From the NCBI GenBank assembly GCA_964419935.1, contig CAYQQJ010000013.1, positions 1-64,000 of the forward strand: 64,000 bases of DNA, written 5' to 3'. The translations under genes were made by a program, and so were the position numbers. Shown here piece by piece: positions 18,437 through 27,011 of this stretch. Source of the stretch: CAYQQJ01 sp964419935. GTDB taxonomy: Bacteria > Pseudomonadota > Gammaproteobacteria > Pseudomonadales > Cellvibrionaceae. A model generated the notes under the pieces. It saw only the letters and a program-made list of their open reading frames with translations, was not told the DNA's origin and made no database searches. Numbering within the stretch: the first letter of the stretch is position 1; each line of letters opens with the position of its first letter.

Positions 18437-19612
18437 ATGGTCGTCTTCGCGAATAGCCCGTTGATTCAACGCCTTTCTCACCACTACACAGTCCAGTATT
18501 GGATCGGCCAGCTGGTGTTCTGGTTTTGCCTGTCGGTCGTTCCTTTCCTGGGTATGACTCTCTGGTACAACACCGTTCAGTGGCTTTACATTCAGCACAT
18601 GCTTCTGCAGGCGGCGCTCGGCCTGCTGTTGTCTATTCCACTGGGCGCCATCTACTCCGGAATCTGGAAACTGCACCCGCTCTTGCGCATGGTGCTGATT
18701 CTCGCTCTGGCCGGAACTGCATCGGCCGCCTGGACGTGGATTCGCATCGTCACCTATATCTGGCTGACTGCCGAATACGATACATGGGGGGAATTCGGAG
18801 GCTGGTACTTCGGCGCTTTTTACATTTTTCTGTGTTGGTCCGCGCTTTACCACGGCATGAAATATTATCGCCTGCTCGAACGCGAACACCAGAAACGGCT
18901 GCGCGATATACAGCAAACCAAGGAAGAACAAATAAAACGCCTGGAGGCCGAAACCCGAGCCCGGGAAGCCCAGCTGAAAATGCTGCGCTATCAAATCAAT
19001 CCGCATTTCCTGTTCAATACGCTGCACGCAGTGCACGCGCTGATAAAGCTAGACCAGTCAGAAAAAGCCACCGGGATGATCGGCAAGCTCGGCGGCTTTT
19101 TGCGTTATACCCTCGACTTCAATCCGGCTCAGCGGGTTAATCTGGAAGATGAAATTGCAATGCTTAAGCTGTACCTGGATATTGAAAGCATTCGCTTCTC
19201 TGACCGCCTTCAAGTGTTTTTCGACGTGGAAGATGCCGCGCAGCTGGCATTGATTCCAGGGTTCATTCTGCAGCCGCTCATCGAAAATTCCATCAAGTAC
19301 GCCATCGCCACCAGTGAGGATGGCGGTACGATTTCGGTCAACGCGAGGGTGATGGATGCGTGGCTCGTACTGCAAGTCACCGACAGTGGCCCGGGCCTGG
19401 ATACGCCCGCCAAAGATGATTCGCGGCAACCTGGCGGCGTTGGCCTGCGCAATACCGTGGAGCGACTGCAGACGCTTTACGGAAGTGATTATTCCTTTGC
19501 TATGGAACCGGCGACGCCTCATGGCCTGCGGGTATCCATTCAGGTTCCGTACGAACAAGACGAGCCGGTAAGGAATGTGAGACGCAAGGTTGTGTTCCCT
19601 GTTGAGGCGTGA
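18437..19612 (+). CDS. LytS-type sensor histidine kinase
   Basis: A membrane kinase of 391 residues of the His_kinase/HATPase pair found in LytS/YehU/AlgZ proteins. Four hydrophobic segments occupy about 25-130. A coiled-coil linker (150-185, EEQIKRLEAETRAREAQ) leads to the phosphorylation block INPHFLFNTLHAVHAL with H190. The ATPase contains the N box LIENSIKYAI (about 278-287) and G boxes around DSGPGLD and GVGLRNTVERL. There is no dedicated periplasmic sensor domain. It lies 59 bp before its LytTR partner, so the two form a two-component system. The stimulus is unknown. Confidence 0.9.
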   Translation: MVVFANSPLIQRLSHHYTVQYWIGQLVFWFCLSVVPFLGMTLWYNTVQWLYIQHMLLQAALGLLLSIPLGAIYSGIWKLHPLLRMVLILALAGTASAAWTWIRIVTYIWLTAEYDTWGEFGGWYFGAFYIFLCWSALYHGMKYYRLLEREHQKRLRDIQQTKEEQIKRLEAETRAREAQLKMLRYQINPHFLFNTLHAVHALIKLDQSEKATGMIGKLGGFLRYTLDFNPAQRVNLEDEIAMLKLYLDIESIRFSDRLQVFFDVEDAAQLALIPGFILQPLIENSIKYAIATSEDGGTISVNARVMDAWLVLQVTDSGPGLDTPAKDDSRQPGGVGLRNTVERLQTLYGSDYSFAMEPATPHGLRVSIQVPYEQDEPVRNVRRKVVFPVEA

Positions 19613-19671
19613 TCGAGGGTTGTCGAATTTATACGGTCAACTCTCTCGACGATTTATCAAATGAGGTTGAA

Positions 19672-20496
19672 ATGATAAAACTTAAAACGATCCTTGTTGA
19701 CGATGAACCCCTGGCTCTGGGGTTGTTGAAATCCTGCCTGGAGAGCTTTGCGGAGATCGAAATTATTGCCGAATGCCGCAATGGCAAGGAAGCGATAGAC
19801 GCGACCATAAAGCTGAACCCGGACTTAATGTTTCTCGACATTCAGATGCCCGGCAAGAATGGGTTTGAAGTGGTCAAAGCATTGCAGAATGACATCATGC
19901 CTATGGTTGTTTTTGTCACCACTTACCAGCAATACGCCTTGGATGCCTTTGATCTGCATGCGGTGGATTATATTCCCAAGCCGCTTGATGAGGAACGCTT
20001 GCAACGGGCGGTACAGCGCGCGGTTGAACGCTACCGGGGAACACAGAAACTCGGTGACAACAAACCACCTTTGATTGGTGCCATCGATGAAGTCATCAAT
20101 AAGCTTTCACAGCACGGCGAAAGCACAGTAAGCCGTGGGCTTGTTACCAGTGATTCCGACGCGAATACCATTGTTATTCGCGACGGCAGCTCGGTAACTG
20201 CCGTGCCGGAATCCGATATCGACTGGATTGATGCCGCTGGCGATTACATGTGCGTTCATGTCAATGGCACGACCCATATCATGCGCAGCACGGTGAAAGA
20301 GCTTCTGGGAAAACTGGATACCCGCACCTTCAAGCGCATCCACCGCTCCACCATTGTCAACGTCGAGCGAATCCAGTCGATCGAGCCGCTCTCCAAAGGC
20401 GACTACTTCATGCAGCTGACCTGCGGCGGCCGCCTGCGTGTAAGCCGCAACTACAACCGGTTTATCAAGGAGTTTGCCAGTGCGCCGGCGCCATAA
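19672..20496 (+). CDS. LytTR-family response regulator
   Basis: A 274-residue regulator. The ATG at 19672 (MIKLKTILVDDEP) has GAGG just upstream and gives the normal receiver N-terminus; the frame itself opens at 19609. The receiver has D10-D11, acceptor D56 (LMFLDIQMPGKNG) and the switch Lys in VDYIPKPLDEERL. The C-terminal LytTR DNA-binding domain (about 160-270) shows DIDWIDAAGDYMCVH, a central helix-loop and FKRIHRSTIVNVERI, matching AlgR/LytR. It is the partner of the preceding LytS-like kinase. The next gene on the strand is the large beta-1,3-glucanase, a possible target, though this is only positional. Confidence 0.9.
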   Translation: MIKLKTILVDDEPLALGLLKSCLESFAEIEIIAECRNGKEAIDATIKLNPDLMFLDIQMPGKNGFEVVKALQNDIMPMVVFVTTYQQYALDAFDLHAVDYIPKPLDEERLQRAVQRAVERYRGTQKLGDNKPPLIGAIDEVINKLSQHGESTVSRGLVTSDSDANTIVIRDGSSVTAVPESDIDWIDAAGDYMCVHVNGTTHIMRSTVKELLGKLDTRTFKRIHRSTIVNVERIQSIEPLSKGDYFMQLTCGGRLRVSRNYNRFIKEFASAPAP

Positions 20497-20883
20497 CCGG
20501 AAAACCGCTATTTCCTCATCGAGCAAAGGGGCAATTAATTTCAAAACTGTGACTTTCATCAAATTAAGATGCCTTGCCTGTCCCGGTTATCGCACCGGCA
20601 ATCCCTTCTACCGAATTCCTCTGGCACCACGAAAACCCTAATGAGACCATGTAAATCGCGGAGCTAACGGCCCGCTTCGGCGGTATTGTATTCGGTGGTA
20701 CATGCACATCATCCGCACCAACTCCGCTGTAACGCTTATCAAAGCTCGGACACAAATAAAAATTACAAACAAATATAAATATTAAGAAAAAACAATAGCG
20801 TGAACTACGTAGCTCGGAAACTCTGAACAAAACCGTTTAGACAAATAATGGCTTCCTAAACCCATCCGATGGAGACCTATTCC
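20497..20883. other. Intergenic region upstream of GH16/GH128 gene
   Basis: This 387-bp gap becomes AT-rich from about 20750. It should carry the glucanase promoter, but no convincing -35/-10 pair was picked out. GGAG at 20872 lies nine bases before the chosen start and supports it. No repeat of the families described elsewhere was seen. A LytTR binding site, usually two direct repeats about 20 bp apart, was not identified with confidence. Confidence 0.4.
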
Positions 20884-23800
20884 ATGAAAATTCCAATCAA
20901 TAAATCACTGAAAAGACAGCTATTGACGCTAGGCCTGAGCCTGGCGGCCAGCAGCTCGCTACAGGCACAGGATGCGCCGCTATGGGCCGATGAATTCACC
21001 GAAGATAAAATCAACGCCGACATCTGGAGCTTCTCCACAGGCGGTAGTGGCAACGGCAATGGTGAACTGCAGTACTACACCGCCTCCAGCGATAATGCCT
21101 ATATTGAAGACGGCAATCTGGTTATTGAGGCCAAGCGTGAAAGCTATGAAGGCAAGGAGTTCACTTCCGCCCGGCTTCACACACACGGACGCATGTCATT
21201 CCGTTACGGCACGCTTGAGGCACGTATCAAACTGCCGGACCTCGCCAATGGCCTGTGGCCGGCGTTCTGGATGATGGGCACCAACTTCGGCATCGACGGT
21301 TGGCCCAAGTCCGGCGAATGGGACATTATGGAAGCGGGTTATAAATCCGCGATAGACAGCGGCACTGCCAACAGCTCCGTGTCTGCCGCCCTGCATTGGT
21401 GGCATGAAAGCGGCGATTGGGGAGATTGGCTGCAGGCGGATCATGCCGTGTCCACTAGCGTATCCCCCGCACTCAATGCGGATTACCACACCTATAAGCT
21501 GGATTGGACACCGACCAATGTCACAATTTCGGTGGATAACAATCCTTATTTTGTGATGGATGTGACCGACCCGAACATGTCGGAGCTCACAGCTAATCCG
21601 GCTTACATCATTCTCAATCTGGCCGTCGGTGGTTTCAATTTTGTGGAGATTACCGACCCCGCCCAGATCACCGCGCCTTTTCCGGCGAAGATGTACGTGG
21701 ACTACGTGCGCCTCTATGAGAACGACTACACCCAGCTGCAGATTGCCAGCGACAACCCCCACACCGGCAACTTTGGCGTAATGACCGAGACAACGCCCAC
21801 CTTTGGTGAATTGAACTGGGGAGACAATACTAATTTATACATCTGGAACAACATGACCGCCGTGGCCACGACGCCGTCCGAAGGCAGCACCGCGCTGGCC
21901 TATCAAGTGGCACCCGGGGGTTGGTGGGGCATGGGTCTGTTGCACAAGGACATCAACCTGGACAACTACAACCACGGCTACCTGCATGTGGATATCAAAA
22001 CCACCTCCACGGATACCTTCAGCATCGGAATGGGGAGCAGCGCCGCCGGTGAGGCCAGTGTGGAATTTGTTGCCGGCGGTGAAGAATTCGGTCTGGTGCG
22101 CGACGGCGAATGGCACCAAGTCGCAATCCCCTTGAGCCGCTTCGCCAATGTGGATTTCGCCACGGTTAAAACCCTGTTCAGCATCTCAGGTCCTGCCCCA
22201 GCGGCGGCAATGGAAATTGCTATCGACGATATTTACCTGTCGGAAAGCATCGCCCTGCCCGCGCCTGAATACGGCAGCTTCGGCATCTACACGGAAACAC
22301 CGGGAAACATGAGCGCTGGAAACTTTGGTTTTGGCGTCAATGGCGATCTGTTTCTGTGGGATAACACTTTAGAGCTGACCAGTGGCGATATAGTTGAAGG
22401 TAACTCGGCGCTCAACCTGCAATCCACCGGCCTCGGCTGGTATGGCATGGGCCTGACCGCCCGCAGCGGGTTTAATCTCACCGCCTTCGACAACGCTCAG
22501 GCAGCCCTGCATTTCTCCATGAAAACCACAGATCAAGGCGCCTTCCGCATTGGCATCAAGAGTGGCAACCTCAACGACATCGGCCAGAAGTGGTTCTTCT
22601 TCGAGCCCGGAAATGATCCCTACGGCTTTGCCCGCGACGGCCAGTGGCATGACATCGTCATTCCCATGAGTGAGATTGCCGATGATGTGGACCTGTTCGA
22701 TGTGCGCCAAGTGTTCCAACTGCTCGGTACCAGCGAAATTACCGATCTGTCCATCGACAATATTTACCTGTCCGGCGGACAGGCGGCACAGGATCCCGGA
22801 ACCAGTGGCCCGGTGGTCAATCGCCCTCCCACAGCGGCCATCAAGCCTTCTGTGAGTGGCGGTCCTGCCACTCTCGACGTCAACTTCGATGCCAGCCAGT
22901 CCGGTGACGTCAACGGCGACGACCTGACCTACAGCTGGGACTTTGGCGACGGCTCCACCGGCACTGGTGTCAACGTGGACCACAGCTTTATGGAGGAAGG
23001 CTCGTATACAGTCACCCTGACGGTTAGCGATGGCCAGGCCAGCACCGCTGTATCGCGCACCATTTTTGTGGATGCCGACCATGGCGAAGTGAAAAGCGCA
23101 AAACGCGGTTTGGGCTACGGGCATCACTCCGAAGCAGACATGGCTGCAATTTCCGAAGGTATCAGCTGGTGGTATAACTGGAGCCACAGTCCCGACCTGT
23201 TGATTCAGGATGTCTACCAGGACTATGGCGTTGAGTTCGTGCCCATGGCCTGGAACGGCGGTTTCGATGATGAAGGCATGCGCCAGTACATTGCCGCCCA
23301 CCCGGAGGTGAAATACATTCTGGCGTTCAACGAGCCGAACTTCATTGATCAAGCCAACATGACACCGTCCCAGGCTGCCGCTGAATGGCCTCGCCTGGAA
23401 GCCATTGCCGATGAATTCGACCTGCAAATTGTCAGTGTGGCGATGAACTTCTGCGGCAACTGCGTGACCGAGAATGGCACCACCTACTATGACCCGATTG
23501 ATTACTTCGACGACTTCTTTGCTGTGTGTCCCGAATGTCAGGTGGACGCGATTTCCATTCATGCCTATATGGCAGACGTAGGTGGCATTGAGTGGTACGT
23601 GGATCTGTTCAAAAAATACAACCGCCCAATCTGGATGACGGAATTTTCTGCCTGGGAAGACACCACCACACTGGCGGACCAGAAGAAATTCCTGATTCAT
23701 GCAGTGGATTCTTTCGAGAACAACCCCGATGTCGCCCGCTACGCCTGGTTCACCGGTCGCCGCAATGGCCATCCGTTCAACGGTCTGTTCGACAACCGCC

Positions 23801-25074
23801 AGTCCGGCATTCTCACTGAACTCGGCGACATTTATGTGAACATGCCAGTACACGGTGCCAGCAATGTCCACAGCCTGCCGTCGCTGGTGGAAGCCGAAGA
23901 ATACGGCACCATGAGCGGTGTGCGACTTGAGTTGACCGAAGACGTGAACGGCTTTTTGAATGTCAGCGAAGTCGAGGCTGGTGACTGGGTGGAGTACAAC
24001 ATCTCCGGCAGCAGCGGCGATTATCAACTCACGGCACGAGTGGCCAGCGCCGCCGGTGGCACCATCACCGTTCTGGTGGACGGCACCCAGCAAACCACAC
24101 TGTCCGTACCGGCAACTGGCGGCCTGCAATCCTGGCAGTCGGTGAACACCAGCCTGAACCTGGGCACCAGCGGTGCTCACAGCCTGCGGCTGGTATTCAG
24201 CGAAGCAATGAGCCTCAACTGGGTCAACGTTGAAGGCGATGGCGCCGACCCCACGGACCCGGGCGACCCAGTGGATCCACCCGCTGGCAATCTGGCTCAG
24301 GGGAAACCCGCATTTGCCTCCTCCAGTGAAGGGGCAACCCTGTCGGCCGATGCCGCTTTTGACGGCGACGCCAACACCCGCTGGGCCAGCGGATGGAGCG
24401 ACCCGCAATGGATCTATGTCGATCTGGGCGAGGTTTACAACCTGAGTGAAGTGGTTCTGAACTGGGAGGCCGCCTATGGCCAAAGCTACGAGATCCAGGT
24501 CTCCAACGACGCCAGCACCTGGACCAGCGTCTACTCCACCGCCGCAGGCAGTGGTGGTGAAGAGACCGTCAGCATCGCCGGCAGCGGCCGCTATGTGCGT
24601 TTGCTCGGTACAGTGCGCGGCACAGGCTACGGTTATTCGCTGTGGGAGTTTGAAGTCTACGGCGGCGGTGATGAGCCTCCAACACCGGACCCCACCGTGA
24701 ATAAGGCGCTTAACAAGCCGGTGCAAATTTCCTCCACTGAAGGCGGCGCACTCAATGGCGCTGCGGCGGTTGATGGCGATGCCGGCACCCGATGGTCGAG
24801 TCAATTCAGCGACCCTCAGTGGATTCAGGTTGATTTGGGGTCCAGCCAGGCGATTAGCCGCGTGCTGCTCAACTGGGAAGCCGCCTACGGCAAGGCGTAT
24901 GAGATTCAGGTTTCCGATAACGCGAGCAACTGGACCAGCATCTATTCCACCAGCACCAGCGATGGCGGTATAGATGACATTACCCTGTCCGGCAATGGCC
25001 GCTATGTGCGCATTTACGGCATCGAGCGCGCGACCGGCTACGGTTATTCGCTGTGGGAGCTGGAAGTGTATTAA
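20884..25074 (+). CDS. Multimodular GH16 + GH128 beta-1,3-glucanase
   Basis: A secreted enzyme of 1396 residues. Order: signal peptide (1-29, ending SLQAQ); GH16 (about 30-280) with catalytic motif GEWDIME (E145, D147, E150); two related jelly-roll modules of about 170 residues (290-455 and 460-640), both with GDLFLW/NLYIW, YGMG and IDDIYLS/IDNIYLS landmarks; PKD domain (645-730); GH128-like domain (738-990) with acid/base E817 in FNEPN and nucleophile E920 in WMTEFSAW; CBM6 (995-1118); a PTDPGDPVDPP linker; two F5/8-type (CBM32-like) domains (1135-1260 and 1270-1396). GH16 laminarinases and GH128 both cleave beta-1,3-glucan, so two catalytic folds for one polymer share a chain. The ATG at 20884 gives the signal peptide. 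A terminator follows. Confidence 0.9.
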   Translation: MKIPINKSLKRQLLTLGLSLAASSSLQAQDAPLWADEFTEDKINADIWSFSTGGSGNGNGELQYYTASSDNAYIEDGNLVIEAKRESYEGKEFTSARLHTHGRMSFRYGTLEARIKLPDLANGLWPAFWMMGTNFGIDGWPKSGEWDIMEAGYKSAIDSGTANSSVSAALHWWHESGDWGDWLQADHAVSTSVSPALNADYHTYKLDWTPTNVTISVDNNPYFVMDVTDPNMSELTANPAYIILNLAVGGFNFVEITDPAQITAPFPAKMYVDYVRLYENDYTQLQIASDNPHTGNFGVMTETTPTFGELNWGDNTNLYIWNNMTAVATTPSEGSTALAYQVAPGGWWGMGLLHKDINLDNYNHGYLHVDIKTTSTDTFSIGMGSSAAGEASVEFVAGGEEFGLVRDGEWHQVAIPLSRFANVDFATVKTLFSISGPAPAAAMEIAIDDIYLSESIALPAPEYGSFGIYTETPGNMSAGNFGFGVNGDLFLWDNTLELTSGDIVEGNSALNLQSTGLGWYGMGLTARSGFNLTAFDNAQAALHFSMKTTDQGAFRIGIKSGNLNDIGQKWFFFEPGNDPYGFARDGQWHDIVIPMSEIADDVDLFDVRQVFQLLGTSEITDLSIDNIYLSGGQAAQDPGTSGPVVNRPPTAAIKPSVSGGPATLDVNFDASQSGDVNGDDLTYSWDFGDGSTGTGVNVDHSFMEEGSYTVTLTVSDGQASTAVSRTIFVDADHGEVKSAKRGLGYGHHSEADMAAISEGISWWYNWSHSPDLLIQDVYQDYGVEFVPMAWNGGFDDEGMRQYIAAHPEVKYILAFNEPNFIDQANMTPSQAAAEWPRLEAIADEFDLQIVSVAMNFCGNCVTENGTTYYDPIDYFDDFFAVCPECQVDAISIHAYMADVGGIEWYVDLFKKYNRPIWMTEFSAWEDTTTLADQKKFLIHAVDSFENNPDVARYAWFTGRRNGHPFNGLFDNRQSGILTELGDIYVNMPVHGASNVHSLPSLVEAEEYGTMSGVRLELTEDVNGFLNVSEVEAGDWVEYNISGSSGDYQLTARVASAAGGTITVLVDGTQQTTLSVPATGGLQSWQSVNTSLNLGTSGAHSLRLVFSEAMSLNWVNVEGDGADPTDPGDPVDPPAGNLAQGKPAFASSSEGATLSADAAFDGDANTRWASGWSDPQWIYVDLGEVYNLSEVVLNWEAAYGQSYEIQVSNDASTWTSVYSTAAGSGGEETVSIAGSGRYVRLLGTVRGTGYGYSLWEFEVYGGGDEPPTPDPTVNKALNKPVQISSTEGGALNGAAAVDGDAGTRWSSQFSDPQWIQVDLGSSQAISRVLLNWEAAYGKAYEIQVSDNASNWTSIYSTSTSDGGIDDITLSGNGRYVRIYGIERATGYGYSLWELEVY

Positions 25075-25094
25075 TACTCTGGTAGCACCCGTTT

Positions 25095-25124
25095 TCCGGT
25101 ACGGCTTGCCGTACCGGATTTTTT
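25095..25124 (+). terminator. Rho-independent terminator after glucanase gene
   Basis: A perfect ten-base stem (TCCGGTACGG/CCGTACCGGA) with a CTTG loop is followed by six T residues, 21 bp after the stop codon. Confidence 0.95.
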
Positions 25125-25583
25125 ACATTCAGACCACGCAAATTTATTCGCCAAAAAATTTTAACTCCCTGAAAAATTTTCACATTTTTTAACAATCTCT
25201 TTTCCGTACTTCGCCCTACCCCAATTTCCCCGACTCATCTGTATGCGCCAGCTTGCAACTGGGGAGCTGGCCTGGTTCTTGCTGTGTGCCTATGCTCGTA
25301 AATTCTAACGATGAACTTGCACCGAACGGCTGTGTCTCATCCTGAACAAAAAGAGTTTTTTCAGTCTTCGTTTATGTTTATCCTATTTGTCGTGTATTTC
25401 CGTATCTACCGGTGATACCTGCGATGGGGCTGTTTTACGTACAGGTTCGTAAAAGTTACAAATGGAAATTGGAAAAGGTACCGAAACACCTAAAGCGGCT
25501 CGGACTCTTCCATTACACAAGCAGTATTTCTTAGGTTAGATTCATATAAGAAATCGTATTAGGAAACAACCGAGACATATCGA
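25125..25583. other. Intergenic region before diguanylate cyclase gene
   Basis: A 459-bp gap with a T-rich first part and no accepted gene. No member of the window's repeat families was seen. It probably contains the promoter of the REC-REC-GGDEF gene, but no strong core promoter stood out. Confidence 0.4.
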
Positions 25584-27011
25584 ATGAGGTCGAAGCATAA
25601 AAAAGACAGGATCTTGGTTGTTAATGGCTCGCCAGAAGTCAGAGAACAATTGAGAATAATTCTGGGCGGAATTTTTGACGTCAGTTTCGTTGCTGGCGAT
25701 GATCGCGCGCTCGCGATGGCCAAACATGAACGTCCCTGTTTAATTTTGACAGAGCCAGCAACGAGTAACGGCGAGAAGTTTGATTTGTGCCGACGTGTCA
25801 GTCGTGAAAAAGAACTATCCGCCACTCCCGTCATTGTCATCATCGAACGTGAAGCCATTGAGGACATGACTCAAGGCTTCTATTTAGGCGCGTCGGATTA
25901 TGTCACCAAACCGTTGATCGCAGCGGAAGTTCTTGCACGTATTGGTGGCCAGCTGGAGCTTGCTTCCGCGAGCAAGGCACTCAAGGAAGCAAGGAAACGT
26001 GAAAAGGTCTTTGCCCGAGATGCGGGCACCGCACTGGATAATTTACAGCAGGATCCCCTCGACGATGAAGAGGAAAAGCAACGCATACTGCTGGTGGATG
26101 ACTACCCCGGGAACCTGGATGCACTCACCATGGTTCTGGAAGAATTCTATGATGTGACCACCGCCACCAATGGTAAGGATGCACTGGCCTTGGCACTCAA
26201 TGAACCCTTTGATCTGATCATGCTCGATGTCATGATGCCTGAAATGGATGGCTACGAAGTCTGCCGACAATTAATGAAGCACGAAGGTACCAACGAAATT
26301 CCCGTTATATTCGTAACCGGGAAAGCGCAGATTCAGGATGAGGCACGAGGCCTGGGACTGGGCGCGGTTGATTACATTTCCAAGCCTTACAGCCTGGCGG
26401 TGGTTCTGGCGCGAGTGCGCAACCATATGGCAACTGCTCGCTCCAAAAAACAGCTGAAAAGCTTTTCCTACATTGACGGTCTGACTGGCCTGCCCAACCG
26501 CCGTCAGTTTGACGAGGTGTTGCAAAAAGAATGGCAACGGGCCATTCGGGAACAGAGAGATATTTCGGTCATTCTGATCGACGTGGATAACTTCAAACCC
26601 TATAACGATTTTTACGGGCATATTGCCGGCGATGAATGCCTGCATGAAATTGCCCGCGCTCTGGGCAGTTGCCGCCGCCGTGCGAGTGACTTTGTCGGCC
26701 GCTACGGCGGTGAAGAATTTGTCGCCATTCTGCCTAACACCAATGCCGATGGTGCACTCCATATGGCCGAAGAAATGCTGGAGTCAGTGCGAGCGCTGAA
26801 AATACCGCATCAACGCAATCCTCACGATGGGATAGTAACCGTCAGCGTGGGCTCCGCAACCTGCGCCCCTACTGTCGATCACACAGCCAAGTGGCTGTTA
26901 TCAAAAGCCGATAAATTGCTTTATTCAGCCAAACAAAAAGGCCGAAATCAGGTTCAGACGAAAGCCTGGCACTACCTGCCTCCCTCTGCCGGCGGCAACT
27001 ATTCCTCTTGA
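25584..27011 (+). CDS. REC-REC-GGDEF diguanylate cyclase (PleD-like)
   Basis: A soluble protein of 475 residues that should make cyclic di-GMP from two GTP. The first receiver (8-125) is degenerate: its acid pocket reads VVNG instead of DD, and the acceptor Asp is replaced by E57 in LILTEPAT, though the switch Lys (YVTKP) remains. The second receiver (165-285) is canonical, with acceptor D215 in LIMLDVMMPEMDG and Lys in YISKP. The GGDEF domain (305-460) has DGLTGLPNRRQFD and the active-site loop GGEEF (375-379). No RxxD inhibitory-site motif is evident five residues before GGEEF. The architecture resembles PleD. No cognate kinase is adjacent. Weak ribosome site. Confidence 0.9.
   Translation: MRSKHKKDRILVVNGSPEVREQLRIILGGIFDVSFVAGDDRALAMAKHERPCLILTEPATSNGEKFDLCRRVSREKELSATPVIVIIEREAIEDMTQGFYLGASDYVTKPLIAAEVLARIGGQLELASASKALKEARKREKVFARDAGTALDNLQQDPLDDEEEKQRILLVDDYPGNLDALTMVLEEFYDVTTATNGKDALALALNEPFDLIMLDVMMPEMDGYEVCRQLMKHEGTNEIPVIFVTGKAQIQDEARGLGLGAVDYISKPYSLAVVLARVRNHMATARSKKQLKSFSYIDGLTGLPNRRQFDEVLQKEWQRAIREQRDISVILIDVDNFKPYNDFYGHIAGDECLHEIARALGSCRRRASDFVGRYGGEEFVAILPNTNADGALHMAEEMLESVRALKIPHQRNPHDGIVTVSVGSATCAPTVDHTAKWLLSKADKLLYSAKQKGRNQVQTKAWHYLPPSAGGNYSS

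Noticed and set aside
22369..24804. 811-residue open frame antisense to the glucanase gene
   Set aside because: It lies fully inside the GH16/GH128 gene, has His/Val/Gly-biased composition without any family motif, and the sense strand has complete domains.
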